This document shows, one piece after another, positions 52,337 to 60,818 of a DNA stretch of 64,000 nt (its first letter is position 1; the number at the start of each line of letters is the position of its first letter). The position numbers and the translations under genes are program-made. The notes under the pieces are model-generated. The model saw only the letters and a list, made by a program, of their open reading frames with translations. It had not been told where the DNA came from and did not search any database. The stretch comes from SAR202 cluster bacterium bin127 (lineage in GTDB: Bacteria > Chloroflexota > Dehalococcoidia > Lucifugimonadales > Lucifugimonadaceae), in NCBI GenBank assembly GCA_002239045.1, contig MPNN01000008.1, positions 1 to 64,000 on the forward strand. The letters run 5' to 3'.

Positions 52337-52358
52337 AATCCTTCACATCCTAGTTCAG
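52337..52358 (+). repeat. R2 repeat, short copy
   Basis: AATCCTTCACATCCTAGTTC followed by AG, the R2 end motif, about 20 bases upstream of the UMF1-type transporter start and downstream of tRNA-Ile in plus orientation. Confidence 0.7.
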
Positions 52359-52377
52359 ACGTATAACCTTATCCCTC

Positions 52378-53637
52378 ATGGTCTCCGCCTCCGCCTCCAA
52401 ACCCCGCGCCCTCCTATCCACCGGCTCGTGGGCCCTTTACGACTTCTCCGACACCATCTTCTCCGCCTCGATCCTAACCTTCTACTTCCCCCTCTGGGTA
52501 ACCGACGACAAAGGCGGGACCGACACCCACATCGGCCTGGCTCTATCCGCCTCCATGCTCATCGTCGCCCTCACCGGACCCTTTCTCGGTACCCTCTCCG
52601 ACCGCCTGAATCGCCGCGTCCCTCTCCTCGCCCTCAGCGTAGTCTCATGCGCCGTCTTCACCGCTCTCATCGGAGCCGTCGGCGGACTAACCACCGGACT
52701 ACTATTCTTCATCGCCGCAAACTTCATGTATCAGACCGGGCTCATCTTCTACAACTCACTCATCATCAACGTCAGCGACGAGAGCAAACGCGGCATCGTC
52801 TCCGGAATCGGCGTCGGAGCCGGATACATCGGCCTCATCGCCGCATTCCTCATCATGCGACCAATCGTCGACGCGCAAGGAAACCAAGCCGCATTCCTAC
52901 CTACCGCCGGCCTCTTTATCCTCTTCGCCCTCCCCCTCATCCTGATCATCAAAGAACCCGGCGCCCGCGGCCACGTCGACAAAACGCTCTTCCAAACGTC
53001 CTATAAACAGCTCTACGAAACCTTCAAGCGAGCCCGACAACACAGCAACCTCTTCCGATTCCTCATCGGACGCTTCATGTACATGGAAGCCATAAACACC
53101 GTCACATCCTTCTACGTCCTCTACCTCATAAACGTCGGCGGCTTCGAAGACACCGAAGCACAATCCATGATCATCGGCGTCGTCGTCATCGCAATCTTCG
53201 CATCATGGGCCACCGGATTCCTTGTCTCGAAATTCGGACCGAAACGCGTCCTCATAATCGCCCTCTCCGGATGGACCGTACTCGCGATCGCCGCAGTCCT
53301 CGCCGACACCCGATGGGCATTCTGGGCCGTCGCCGTAACCATGGGATTCTTCTGGGCCGCACCGCAAATCTCCGACCGCGTGCTCCTCACCTACCTCTCA
53401 CCAAACGGACAGATCGGCGAATTCTTCGGACTCTTCCAAATGTCCGGACGCCTCTCCGCCGTCATCGGCCCCGCCCTCTGGGGCCTAACAATCTGGGCCC
53501 TATCCGAAACCGGCGACCTAGCCTACCGCATAGCCCTTGCAACCCTAGCCATATTCCTAGTAGCCGGACTTCTAATCCTAAGATCCGTCAAAGTAACCCG
53601 CGAAACCTCCGACCTCGAAGCGATTGAACAGTCCTGA
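52378..53637 (+). CDS. UMF1/Atg22-type MFS transporter
   Basis: 419 residues with twelve hydrophobic helices. The N-terminus WALYDFSDTIFSASILTFYFP is typical for the UMF1 (Atg22-like) group of the major facilitator family; ALTGPFLGTLSDRLNRRVPL holds the MFS loop 2 motif and GIVSGIGVGAGYIGLIAAF the next signature. These transporters are linked to amino-acid or small-molecule efflux; the substrate is not predictable. Directly after its stop begins an R3-type repeat region that separates it from the convergent sterol-reductase-like pair. Confidence 0.9.
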   Translation: MVSASASKPRALLSTGSWALYDFSDTIFSASILTFYFPLWVTDDKGGTDTHIGLALSASMLIVALTGPFLGTLSDRLNRRVPLLALSVVSCAVFTALIGAVGGLTTGLLFFIAANFMYQTGLIFYNSLIINVSDESKRGIVSGIGVGAGYIGLIAAFLIMRPIVDAQGNQAAFLPTAGLFILFALPLILIIKEPGARGHVDKTLFQTSYKQLYETFKRARQHSNLFRFLIGRFMYMEAINTVTSFYVLYLINVGGFEDTEAQSMIIGVVVIAIFASWATGFLVSKFGPKRVLIIALSGWTVLAIAAVLADTRWAFWAVAVTMGFFWAAPQISDRVLLTYLSPNGQIGEFFGLFQMSGRLSAVIGPALWGLTIWALSETGDLAYRIALATLAIFLVAGLLILRSVKVTRETSDLEAIEQS

Positions 53638-53641
53638 CCTC

Positions 53642-53756
53642 CCCTTCGCGTAGCGAGGGGCACGCGGACGACCGAAGCGAGAACGCCGGGGGGTGCCCGG
53701 CAGGCGGGACCCGGTTTCCCCCGCTCGCGGGGGAAATGTCCGAAGGACAAAGGGGG
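53642..53756. repeat. R3 repeat with its flank
   Basis: The core CCCCCGCTCGCGGGGGAAAT, then GTCCGAAGGACAAAGGGGG, lies at 53718-53756. It is preceded by a flank with GCGGACGACCGAAGCGAGA, which is also found at 56311-56329. The core has a C5/G5 hairpin and a second G5 run. Other cores: 59587-59625, 61902-61941, and an enlarged one at 63848-63926. Confidence 0.85.
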
Positions 53757-53767
53757 TAACGCTACCC

Positions 53768-54928
53768 TCAATAAATCCCCGGAAACAACCGGTACTTAAC
53801 CCGCGCTTTATACTCCGCCCACTTCTCCGCACCGTACTTCTCCTCACAAACAGCATCATCCTGAAACTGCCGCCAGGTGAATAGCGACACGATGAAGATC
53901 ATGTACGTCCAAGCCCAAAGGTTTGCGGGTTGCATGAAAACCAACGCAACGGACAAAGCGAGAAACCCTTCGCCCATGTAGTTGAAATGACGAGCCGCGC
54001 CCCAAAAACCGCTATACAGAATCTTCCGGTCGCCAGCCTCGATGTATCTCTGCTCAATTAACCCCAGGAACTTCCGATCGGGCCACCGCTTGAACCAATA
54101 CTTCTGCAAGTTACCGCCGCGCGAGATACTCCAACCGAACAGGAACAACACCACCATCACAGCCAACCAGATATTGGTGAACGTAGACGAGAATCCAGGA
54201 TAAGGATGCACCGCCATTCCCCACATCGGCAGGATGTAGAGCCACCCGTAGATTAGCAGTCCTCCCCAAATCAACTTGAACCCAAGATTCTCGTGGATCA
54301 AGTCATAGGTATAAAGCTGCACCCGTTCGAAAACGAAATAGTCAAAGATGTAGAACGTGAAGAAGCCCGCGTACACGTAGATACCCGGGTTGGGTTCCAA
54401 GCCAAGATCCTGGACGTAATGGTGATGAAAATACGCACCCGAAAGCGCATTCAACGTCAGCATCGTACCACCCACCACGTACAGGTACATCTTCAAGTCG
54501 ACGCGATCGCCGAACAACCAGTGCTCCATCGCCCGACCGTGCCACCAAGCGACGAACCAGTTAGTCTCATGCCCCTTTTCGGACCTTGCAGACTGACTCA
54601 GAAACGCCCAGGTCGCGATCACCCCGCTGAAGAAAGTCCCGCCAATCACCGCCGGGATTGTCGACCTGTAGAACCAGTCACGCTCGAACCCAAACGGGGC
54701 GACAGCCCACAGCGCCAACATCAAAGCAAACACCAATATCCCATTGAGCCGATAACTCCGAGGCTCACCAGTCGCCGCATCGTTCACATACCCCGGAACA
54801 CGCCGCGCCGGCAACACAAACTGCGCCACATAAAACGCGACGAACACCGCCAACGGAGTGAAGAACCCCACAATCCACTCCGTCCCCGATAGCTCAATAA
54901 GGTGGCTGATCCCAAGCCATTCAAACAC
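53768..54928 (-). CDS. ERG4/ERG24-like sterol-reductase-family membrane protein 1
   Basis: 386 residues from a GTG. Eight or more hydrophobic helices. The C-terminus carries the family marks of C14/C7-sterol reductases: RKILYSGFWGAARHFNYMGE (conserved W-G-x-x-R-H-x-N-Y), WRQFQDDAVCEEKYGAEKW and YKARVKYRLFPGIY. Known eukaryotic members reduce sterol double bonds with NADPH; bacterial homologues are scattered. Substrate and need here are unknown, since no sterol or squalene gene is in the window. A paralogue follows upstream in the same direction. Confidence 0.87.
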   Translation of the reverse strand: MFEWLGISHLIELSGTEWIVGFFTPLAVFVAFYVAQFVLPARRVPGYVNDAATGEPRSYRLNGILVFALMLALWAVAPFGFERDWFYRSTIPAVIGGTFFSGVIATWAFLSQSARSEKGHETNWFVAWWHGRAMEHWLFGDRVDLKMYLYVVGGTMLTLNALSGAYFHHHYVQDLGLEPNPGIYVYAGFFTFYIFDYFVFERVQLYTYDLIHENLGFKLIWGGLLIYGWLYILPMWGMAVHPYPGFSSTFTNIWLAVMVVLFLFGWSISRGGNLQKYWFKRWPDRKFLGLIEQRYIEAGDRKILYSGFWGAARHFNYMGEGFLALSVALVFMQPANLWAWTYMIFIVSLFTWRQFQDDAVCEEKYGAEKWAEYKARVKYRLFPGIY

Positions 54929-55029
54929 GATTGAACACCCCTTCCTTGAGCGATTACGGCGTCGAGATTAGACGTGGTATCAGATTACGCGAATCACCCG
55001 GTCGGTGCCGAAGTCCCTCGACCATTTCC

Positions 55030-56169
55030 TCAATAAATCCCCGGAATTATCCGATACTTCACCTTCTCCTGGTACTCCGCCCACTTCTCTTCGCCATATT
55101 TCTCCGCACACAACCGATCATCATCCCGCTGTCGCCAACTGAACAGAACGAGGACGTATATGAAATAGATCCAAGCCCAAGGATTCAAGAGATACCCAAA
55201 CGCCAGCGCTCCCGCCAACGAATAAAATCCTTCGCCAAGGTAGTTGAGGTGACGCGCCAACCCCCACATCCCGCTGTAAAGAATCTTCCGATCACTCGCC
55301 TGAATGTACTTCGGCTCGATGATCCCCAAGAATTTCCGCTCCGGCCATCGCTTGAACACATACTTCTGCATATTCGCCCCACGCGATATCACCCAACCCG
55401 TCACGTACATCACCGCCGTCCCGACGATCAGGACGTTCGACCACAACGGCGAAAACCCCGGATTCGGATGTGCTGCCATCCCCCAAAGCGGCAGAATAAA
55501 CAGCCAACCAAACACCATCATCCCGCCCCAGAACATCTTGAACCCCAAGTTCTCGTGGATCACGTCATAGGTATAAAGCTGCACCCGCTCGAAGATGTAG
55601 TAGTCAACCACATAAATCGTCATGAATATCGCAAACATCCAAACACCCGGATTGAAATCGCTGCCAAACTCTTCGTAGTTGTACCAAGCACCCGATAGCG
55701 CATTCAGCGACAGCATCGTCCCCCCCACGACGTAAAACCACATCTTCAGATCGACACGCTCCTTGAACAGCGAAATCTCCCGCACCCGGCCATCCCAAAG
55801 CGCCATGAACCAGTTCCTACCCTCGACCTCCGGATACCTGAACACCGCAATCAACGAAAAGATCAACGTAAAGACGGTTCCTCCGACAAACGCATAGATC
55901 GACGACTCATAAAACCACTCCCGAGGCATCCCCGTCAACTCGAACCACCAAACCGCCAGCGCAATCACATAAACCAGAATCCCATTCAACCGATAATTCC
56001 GAGGCTCCCCCGTCTCTGGATCAATCACATAACCCGGAACCCGAATCGCCGGCAAAACCGCATGAGCCACAAAGAAAACCACAAACACCCCCAACGGCGT
56101 CAAGAACCCCGCAACAACCTCCATCCCCGAAAGCTCGAAAAGATGACCAATCCCAAGCCAATCAATCAT
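55030..56169 (-). CDS. ERG4/ERG24-like sterol-reductase-family membrane protein 2
   Basis: 379 residues. Same layout as the neighbour: MIDWLGIGHLFELSGMEVVA at the start, FERVQLYTYDVIHENLGFKM in the middle (identical in style to FERVQLYTYDLIHENLGFKL of copy 1), and the C-terminal RKILYSGMWGLARHLNYLGE, WRQRDDDRLCAEKYGEEKW and YQEKVKYRIIPGIY. The two diverge mainly in the first 200 residues. A 101-bp spacer lies between them, so they could be one transcript. The tandem pair may reduce two positions of one polycyclic lipid; this is inference. Confidence 0.87.
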   Translation of the reverse strand: MIDWLGIGHLFELSGMEVVAGFLTPLGVFVVFFVAHAVLPAIRVPGYVIDPETGEPRNYRLNGILVYVIALAVWWFELTGMPREWFYESSIYAFVGGTVFTLIFSLIAVFRYPEVEGRNWFMALWDGRVREISLFKERVDLKMWFYVVGGTMLSLNALSGAWYNYEEFGSDFNPGVWMFAIFMTIYVVDYYIFERVQLYTYDVIHENLGFKMFWGGMMVFGWLFILPLWGMAAHPNPGFSPLWSNVLIVGTAVMYVTGWVISRGANMQKYVFKRWPERKFLGIIEPKYIQASDRKILYSGMWGLARHLNYLGEGFYSLAGALAFGYLLNPWAWIYFIYVLVLFSWRQRDDDRLCAEKYGEEKWAEYQEKVKYRIIPGIY

Positions 56170-56275
56170 CGTTCATTTCCCCCTTTCCTCTAACAACATG
56201 GTCATCACAAACATGAGCACAGACTATCCCAACAACACTGAACCCGGCAACATTACCCCTCTATACGGTGGATGA

Positions 56276-56876
56276 TCAGGGGGAATATTCCTCCCCTTCA
56301 CCCCGCGAAGGGGACGCGGACGAGCGAAGCGAGACCGCAGGGGATGCTCGGGGCGGACGGGCGACGCGGGCACTCACCACCACTGTCCCAGCAATCCAAT
56401 CATGCCAACCTCGACCCTCAGCATCAAACCCCATCCAAACATGGTTGGCGATCGCCAGAACCGCTGAAACGATCAATCCCCATAAAAGCCAATACGTCGC
56501 TACGATACCAATCAAATGGGCATTGAATGACGCCGCAACGAGGTATAGAACAATCACCGGAAATACATACGCAAACAGCAACGGGCTCCCCAAAATATGC
56601 CTCCCTAGAGCGTGGCCCCAACCAATAAACCATCCGTCTCTACCCACGATTCGCAACCCAAACAGTCGATGCCCCAGCGTGTCTCCCTTCGACGAAACTC
56701 TGGACACCACCAGCACATGCCTCAATACCACGACCGCACATGCAACCCAAAACCCAACCCACTACCAACAACCAATCAACCAATCCCGCAACCAACCGAC
56801 GCCAAACCCACCCAAACCCGTAGTACCGACGTCCTTCAAACGAATTGGCGATTTCATCTGCTTGCGTGCTCAACAT
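56276..56876 (-). pseudogene. Chimeric RDD-family pseudogene
   Basis: It starts MLSTQADEIANSFEGRRYYG, nearly identical to RDD copy 2, and ends WMGFDAEGRGWHDWIAGTVV, nearly identical to RDD copy 3. About 45 codons in, the frame changes within GTAGTGGGTTGGGTTTTGGG and roughly 30 codons of the first and second helix are missing, so no continuous protein is made. The C-terminus runs past GTVVV into an R3-type flank, translating SPSRGEGEEYSP before the stop. It looks like recombination between tandem paralogues followed by repeat insertion. Confidence 0.8.
56290..56370. repeat. R3-type flank fused to the RDD pseudogene tail
   Basis: Contains GCGGACGAGCGAAGCGAGA and G-runs shared with the region at 53650-53710, but not the R3 core. 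It replaces the last codons of the RDD gene, whose intact copies end KDRGVD or KDQ. Confidence 0.65.
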
Positions 56877-56992
56877 TGTTCAGCCCCCTACCCTCAACGT
56901 ACACCACGACCTCACCTAGCGCGGTATGCCCGGGAAGCGGAACCCCAACGGCGCAATCAGTGTAATTTGCGGTTCAGTCAACACCCCGATCC
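56781..56992. repeat. Direct repeat, copy A (RDD spacer and 5' end)
   Basis: About 212 bases covering the 5' end of the pseudogene, the spacer and the 3' tip of RDD2. Matches 57532-57745 with few differences, including CAATCCCGCAACCAACCGAC and GATTTCATCTGCTTGCGTGC. Marks the unit of a recent tandem duplication or gene conversion. Confidence 0.8.
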
Positions 56993-57654
56993 CTAGCCAC
57001 CACCGCTCCCACCAACCGATCATGCCACCCCCTACCCTTTGCGTCCAAAAACATCAGCACATGATTGACCGCGATCAAAACTAAGCAAACCACGAAGCCC
57101 CAAACCAACCAGTTACGAGCCACAAGTTGCACCGGTTCCGATATCCATGTCAACGGCATGTATTGGTTCGCTCTCTGGGCAATGTAAAACCAAGCGGTCA
57201 ACAACATACAAATTGGCAGCAAATACCCGAAAATCATTGGACTCCCCATGAACTGTCTCCCCAAAGAACGCCAACTACCGATCCGCGTCCCGTCAGCTCT
57301 CAATATCCGCAAACCCAGCGACCGTTGACCCAGCGTTCGACCTGTCGAGGAAACAAGGAGCCCGAAAGCCAAGTGGGTCGCCAGCAAAACTAGCAAAACC
57401 CCCGGGATCGCCCAAACCGTCACTCCACTGACGAAATTCTCCGCAAACGGCCGAGATCCGGATAATGCATACTCCACCTGCACCAACACACCACCAACCA
57501 TCCCCGCAACAATCGCAACAACCCAATCCACCAATCCCGCAACCAACCGACGCCAAACCCACCCAAACCCGTAGTACCGACGCCCTTCAAACGAATCGGC
57601 GATTTCATCTGCTTGCGTGCTGAAAATTGTTCTGCCCCTACCCTCAACGTACAC
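56974..57654 (-). CDS. RDD-family membrane protein, copy 2
   Basis: 226 residues from a GTG. RDD pattern: VWRRLVAGLVDWVVAIVAGM (the Arg-x-x-Ala-x-x-x-Asp of the family), GRTLGQRSLGLRILRADGTR, SLGRQFMGSPMIFGYLLPI, and RGWHDRLVGAVV. About five membrane segments. The paralogue's ATG context (ATGTTGAGC) is ATTTTCAGC here, so translation must begin at the upstream GTG. RDD proteins are small membrane proteins of unknown or transport-related function, some acting as Na+/H+ antiporters. Confidence 0.85.
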   Translation of the reverse strand: MYVEGRGRTIFSTQADEIADSFEGRRYYGFGWVWRRLVAGLVDWVVAIVAGMVGGVLVQVEYALSGSRPFAENFVSGVTVWAIPGVLLVLLATHLAFGLLVSSTGRTLGQRSLGLRILRADGTRIGSWRSLGRQFMGSPMIFGYLLPICMLLTAWFYIAQRANQYMPLTWISEPVQLVARNWLVWGFVVCLVLIAVNHVLMFLDAKGRGWHDRLVGAVVARDRGVD

Positions 57655-57745
57655 TACCTCCTCCTCCCCTAGCGCGGTATGCCGGGGAAGCGGAATCCCT
57701 TCGGCGCAATCAGCGTAATTTGCGGTTCAGTCAACACCCCGATCC
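57532..57745. repeat. Direct repeat, copy B (RDD spacer and 5' end)
   Basis: The counterpart of 56781-56992: it covers the 5' end of RDD2, the spacer and the 3' tip of RDD3. Tandem copies at about 750-base spacing could recombine to delete one gene. Confidence 0.8.
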
Positions 57746-58374
57746 TTCACCACCACTGTCCCAGCAAACCAATCATGCCAACCTCGACCCTCAGCATCAA
57801 ACCCCATCCAAACATGGTTGGCGATCGCTAGAACTGACGAGACACCCAGTCCCCAAATCATCCAATTCTTTACCAATGCGTCTCCCAATCCACCGATCAG
57901 ATATCCACCGACCAGATCAATAAATATTGCGACGGGAATCCACAGAATCAGCGGGATCATAGACAAGAAATACACAAACAGCAACGGGCTACCCAAAAAC
58001 TGCCTGACCAATGCACGGCGGCGACCGATCCTGTTCCCGCTTATGGCCTCTATCCGCATCCCGAACAGTCGGTGCCCGAACGTGTCCCCCTTTGACGAAA
58101 TCCTAGACGCTAGTGACACCTCTTTCCAAATCACTACCACGCACGCCATCGGAAAACCCAAGAAGATGGATCCCAGCACGAAATTCAATCCAAAGGAAGA
58201 CACATTCAGCAGTCCGAATAATATCGCGGCCAACGTCCCTAAACCTGCACCCCAAGCCAACACCACCAACCAATCAACCAAACCAGCCATCAACCGCCTC
58301 CAAACCGAAACAACCTCAACCCTCGGACGCGCTCCCAACGAATTAACGGTTCCATCTGCCATCGAGTCAATCAT
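57727..58374 (-). CDS. RDD-family membrane protein, copy 3
   Basis: 215 residues. RDD marks: VWRRLMAGLVDWLVVLAWGA, then SSKGDTFGHRLFGMRIEAI, ALVRQFLGSPLLFVYFLSMI and GRGWHDWFAGTVVVKDRGVD at the end. About five helices. The ATG at 58374 starts MIDSMADGTVNSL, a variable N-terminus. Its C-terminal half is the donor-like sequence for the downstream pseudogene. It lies 90 bases from copy 4 and 72 from copy 2 in the same direction. Confidence 0.87.
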   Translation of the reverse strand: MIDSMADGTVNSLGARPRVEVVSVWRRLMAGLVDWLVVLAWGAGLGTLAAILFGLLNVSSFGLNFVLGSIFLGFPMACVVVIWKEVSLASRISSKGDTFGHRLFGMRIEAISGNRIGRRRALVRQFLGSPLLFVYFLSMIPLILWIPVAIFIDLVGGYLIGGLGDALVKNWMIWGLGVSSVLAIANHVWMGFDAEGRGWHDWFAGTVVVKDRGVD

Positions 58375-58464
58375 TGTCCTACCCCTACCCTCAAATTACA
58401 CCACCCACGAAGAACACCACCACGCATCCGACGTTAGGTGCGGCATTCAAACCCAAACCACACC

Positions 58465-59103
58465 CTACTGATCCTTCACCACCACCGTCCCCATCAACCG
58501 ATCATGCCACCCCCTCCGATTACGATCAAACCCCATCGCAACATGGTTCACCGCTGACAAGACCACGGAAACTACCAAACCCAAATAAATCCAGATGAAA
58601 ACAAGACCGCCAGAAATCGCGCCGATGCTGTCCAACGGATGCGTTAAGTCCCACAACGGAAGCAGGACATACGCGACGGGAATCAAGACGAACAAGGGCG
58701 TCACGTACCCGAGCAACAATGGGCTACCGAGATACTGCCTCACCAACGCACGCCGCCGCTTGATCCTCCCTCCATCGGTTTGCAATATCCGCATACCTAA
58801 CAGCCGGTGACCAATCGTTTCGTCTTTGGACGCAACCCATAACGCCGTCAAGCTGAACCAAGCTATCACGCCGATGAACGCTGTCGGCAACCCAAAATAG
58901 ATCAAATACGCTCCGAAGTTTGTCCCAAATGAATTTTCCCCGGATACTGCCAGCGCGAACAAGATCGCAGCCCCAATACTCACCGCCACGCCTACAACCA
59001 TCGCCAAGAACCAATCAACAACACCCGCCATCAACCGCCTCCAAACCGAAGCAGCCTCAACCTCGTAATCTCGAGAATCCACCAAAAATCCCCGTTCAGA
59101 CAC
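58465..59103 (-). CDS. RDD-family membrane protein, copy 4
   Basis: 212 residues from a GTG that lies three bases after the cupin stop. RDD marks: VWRRLMAGVVDWFLAMVVGV, SKDETIGHRLLGMRILQTDG, ALVRQYLGSPLLLGYVTPLF, and RRGWHDRLMGTVVVKDQ. It is the first of four tandem RDD genes and probably translated with the cupin. The four copies diverge most in the extracytoplasmic loops, which suggests different partners or substrates. Confidence 0.87.
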   Translation of the reverse strand: MSERGFLVDSRDYEVEAASVWRRLMAGVVDWFLAMVVGVAVSIGAAILFALAVSGENSFGTNFGAYLIYFGLPTAFIGVIAWFSLTALWVASKDETIGHRLLGMRILQTDGGRIKRRRALVRQYLGSPLLLGYVTPLFVLIPVAYVLLPLWDLTHPLDSIGAISGGLVFIWIYLGLVVSVVLSAVNHVAMGFDRNRRGWHDRLMGTVVVKDQ

Positions 59104-59106
59104 CCC

Positions 59107-59523
59107 TCACCGACAATCCTGCCGCCCAGCCTCTTCCAAATCCACAACAATCTCCACCGGCGCATTCCGCGCCACGATCAACACCAGATCCTCACCTTCC
59201 GAAGTATTGACCGGCTGATGATTCGAATCCGGCGGAACATAGATGAAATCCCCCGGTCCGATAACCTCCTCAACCTCCAACTCCTCGCCTTGGAGAAACA
59301 ACCCCTCGCCGCTAACCACGTATATCGCCGACTCGCAATTCACGTGATAGTGCGCCGTCGAACACCGACCCGGCGGCACCGTCGCGATCGCCAGATGAAT
59401 ACCAGTCGATCCCGACAAAGCCTCCGACACCCCCGCCAGCCTAGTCATCGCCCCACTCGCGATCTCAATCTCGAGATTGTCGCCCTTCGTGATAACGCAA
59501 GGCTTGTAACCGTTCTTTGACAT
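59107..59523 (-). CDS. Cupin-domain protein
   Basis: 138 residues from the ATG at 59523. Cupin motif 1 is HYHVNCESAIYVVSGEGLFL with the usual Glu and His metal ligands, motif 2 PGDFIYVPPDSNHQPVN. A small one-barrel metal-binding protein; family members are enzymes or ligand sensors. A longer frame from 59619 only adds translated R3 repeat (MPFGHFPRERG...). It is the first gene of the cupin-RDD4-RDD3-RDD2 run, with three bases to RDD4. Confidence 0.87.
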   Translation of the reverse strand: MSKNGYKPCVITKGDNLEIEIASGAMTRLAGVSEALSGSTGIHLAIATVPPGRCSTAHYHVNCESAIYVVSGEGLFLQGEELEVEEVIGPGDFIYVPPDSNHQPVNTSEGEDLVLIVARNAPVEIVVDLEEAGRQDCR

Positions 59524-59537
59524 CACAGAAACCAGAT

Positions 59538-59650
59538 CGTCATTCTCGCGAAGGGGGGAATCCGGAGGGGCCGCGCGGTCGGGGTTCCCTCGCTCGCGGG
59601 GGAAATGTCCGAAGGGCAAAGGGGGCCATCATCCTTCGCATCCTAGTTCA
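59538..59650. repeat. R3 core plus R2 copy at the end of an alcohol dehydrogenase gene
   Basis: An R3 core occupies 59587-59625 and an R2 end motif (CATCCTTCGCATCCTAGTTC) 59630-59649. The dehydrogenase stop TAG (59645-59643, minus) is itself the CTA of the R2 CCTAGTTCA motif. Confidence 0.8.
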
Positions 59651-60731
59651 ATACAACCACGGATCGCAACACCTCACCCCGTTCCATCTTGTGGAACGCC
59701 TCCTCAACATCACCAATCCCGATCGACTCGCTCACGAACCCATCCAGATCCAATCGACCCTGCATGTAAAGATCGATATACATCGGAAAATCTCGCGTCG
59801 GCAGACAGTCGCCGTACCACGACGACTTCAACACTCCACCGCGACCGAAAACCTCGATCATCGGCAACTCGATCTTCATCTCCGGACTCGGCACACCCAC
59901 CAGCACGACCGTCCCCGCCAAATCCCGCGCAAAGAACGCCTGCTCATACGTCTGCGGCAAACCAATGGCCTCGACACAAACGTCCGCACCATTACCGCCC
60001 GTGATGTTCTGGATCGCCTCCACCGGATCCACTTCGCGAGAGTTCACCGTGTGCGTCGCACCGAAACCCTTCGCCCACTCCAACTTGCGGTCATCGATAT
60101 CCACCGCAATTATCGTGTGCGCGCCCGCCAGCTTCGACCCGGCAATCGCCGCGTCACCAACGCCACCACAACCAAACACCGCGACCGAATCGCCACGCGA
60201 AACGCCGCCAGTATTGATCGCCGCACCCAATCCAGCCATAATTCCACAACCAATCAACCCCGCCGCCTTTGGATCAGCAGCCGGGTTCACCTTCACCGCC
60301 TGGCCAGCCGCAACGAGCGTCAACTCCGCAAAAGCACCGATCCCCAACGCCGGCGACAAAGGCGTCCCATCCTCCAACGTCATCTGCTGCGTCGCGTTCC
60401 GACTATCGAAGCAATACCAAGGCCGACCCCGCAAACAAGACCGACACGTGTTGCAAGGCGCTCGCCAAGCAATAATAACGAAATCACCCGCCGCCACATT
60501 GTCAACATCATCTCCAACCTTCTCCACGACACCAGCCGCCTCATGACCCAAGAAATACGGAAATTCATCCCCGATGGCACCCTCCCGGTAATGCAGGTCC
60601 GTATGGCAAACCCCGCAAGCCTGTACCCGAATCAACGCTTCACCCGGACCCGGATCCGGCACCAAAATCGTCTCCAACGAAACCGGCGCACCTTTAGATG
60701 CCGAAATTACCGCCTGTACCTTGTTCATGTT
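59643..60731 (-). CDS. Zinc alcohol dehydrogenase of the mycothiol-dependent formaldehyde dehydrogenase type
   Basis: 362 residues from the ATG at 60731. MDR fold: catalytic-zinc [13 protein letters not shown] (Cys38 region) and GHEAAGVVE (His62), structural-zinc cysteines [20 protein letters not shown]-binding [20 protein letters not shown] and the C-terminal [20 protein letters not shown]. The pattern closely follows S-(hydroxymethyl)mycothiol dehydrogenase (MscR) of Actinobacteria. Chloroflexota are not known to make mycothiol, so the real thiol or alcohol partner is open. Divergent from cobT. Confidence 0.9.
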   Translation of the reverse strand, partial: NMNKVQAVISASKGAPVSLETILVPDPGPGEALIRVQACGVCHTDLHYREGAIGDEFPYFLGHEAAGVVEKVGDDVDNVAAGDFVIIAWRAPCNTCRSCLRGRPWYCFDSRNATQQMTLEDGTPLSPALGIGAFAELTLVAAGQAVKVNPAADPKAAGLIGCGIMAGLGAAINTGGVSRGDSVAVFGCGGVGDAAIAGSKLAGAHTIIAVDIDDRKLEWAKGFGATHTVNSREVDPVEAIQNITGGNGADVCVEAIGLPQTYEQAFFARDLAGTVVLVGVPSPEMKIELPMIEVFGRGGVLKSSWYGDCLPTRDFPMYIDLYMQGRLDLDGFVSESIGIGDVEEAFHKMERGEVLRSVVVLN

Positions 60732-60818
60732 GCCCCCGTGATTGATGCCTAAACGCTTCAACGGGATTATATGGCATCGTCAAAACTAAAATCGGACTAG
60801 CTATTCACCCGCTCCACC

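Noticed and set aside
59517-60752. 411-codon plus-strand frame opposite the alcohol dehydrogenase
   Set aside because: Antisense of a well-conserved gene; Arg/His-rich with translated R3 repeat at its start.
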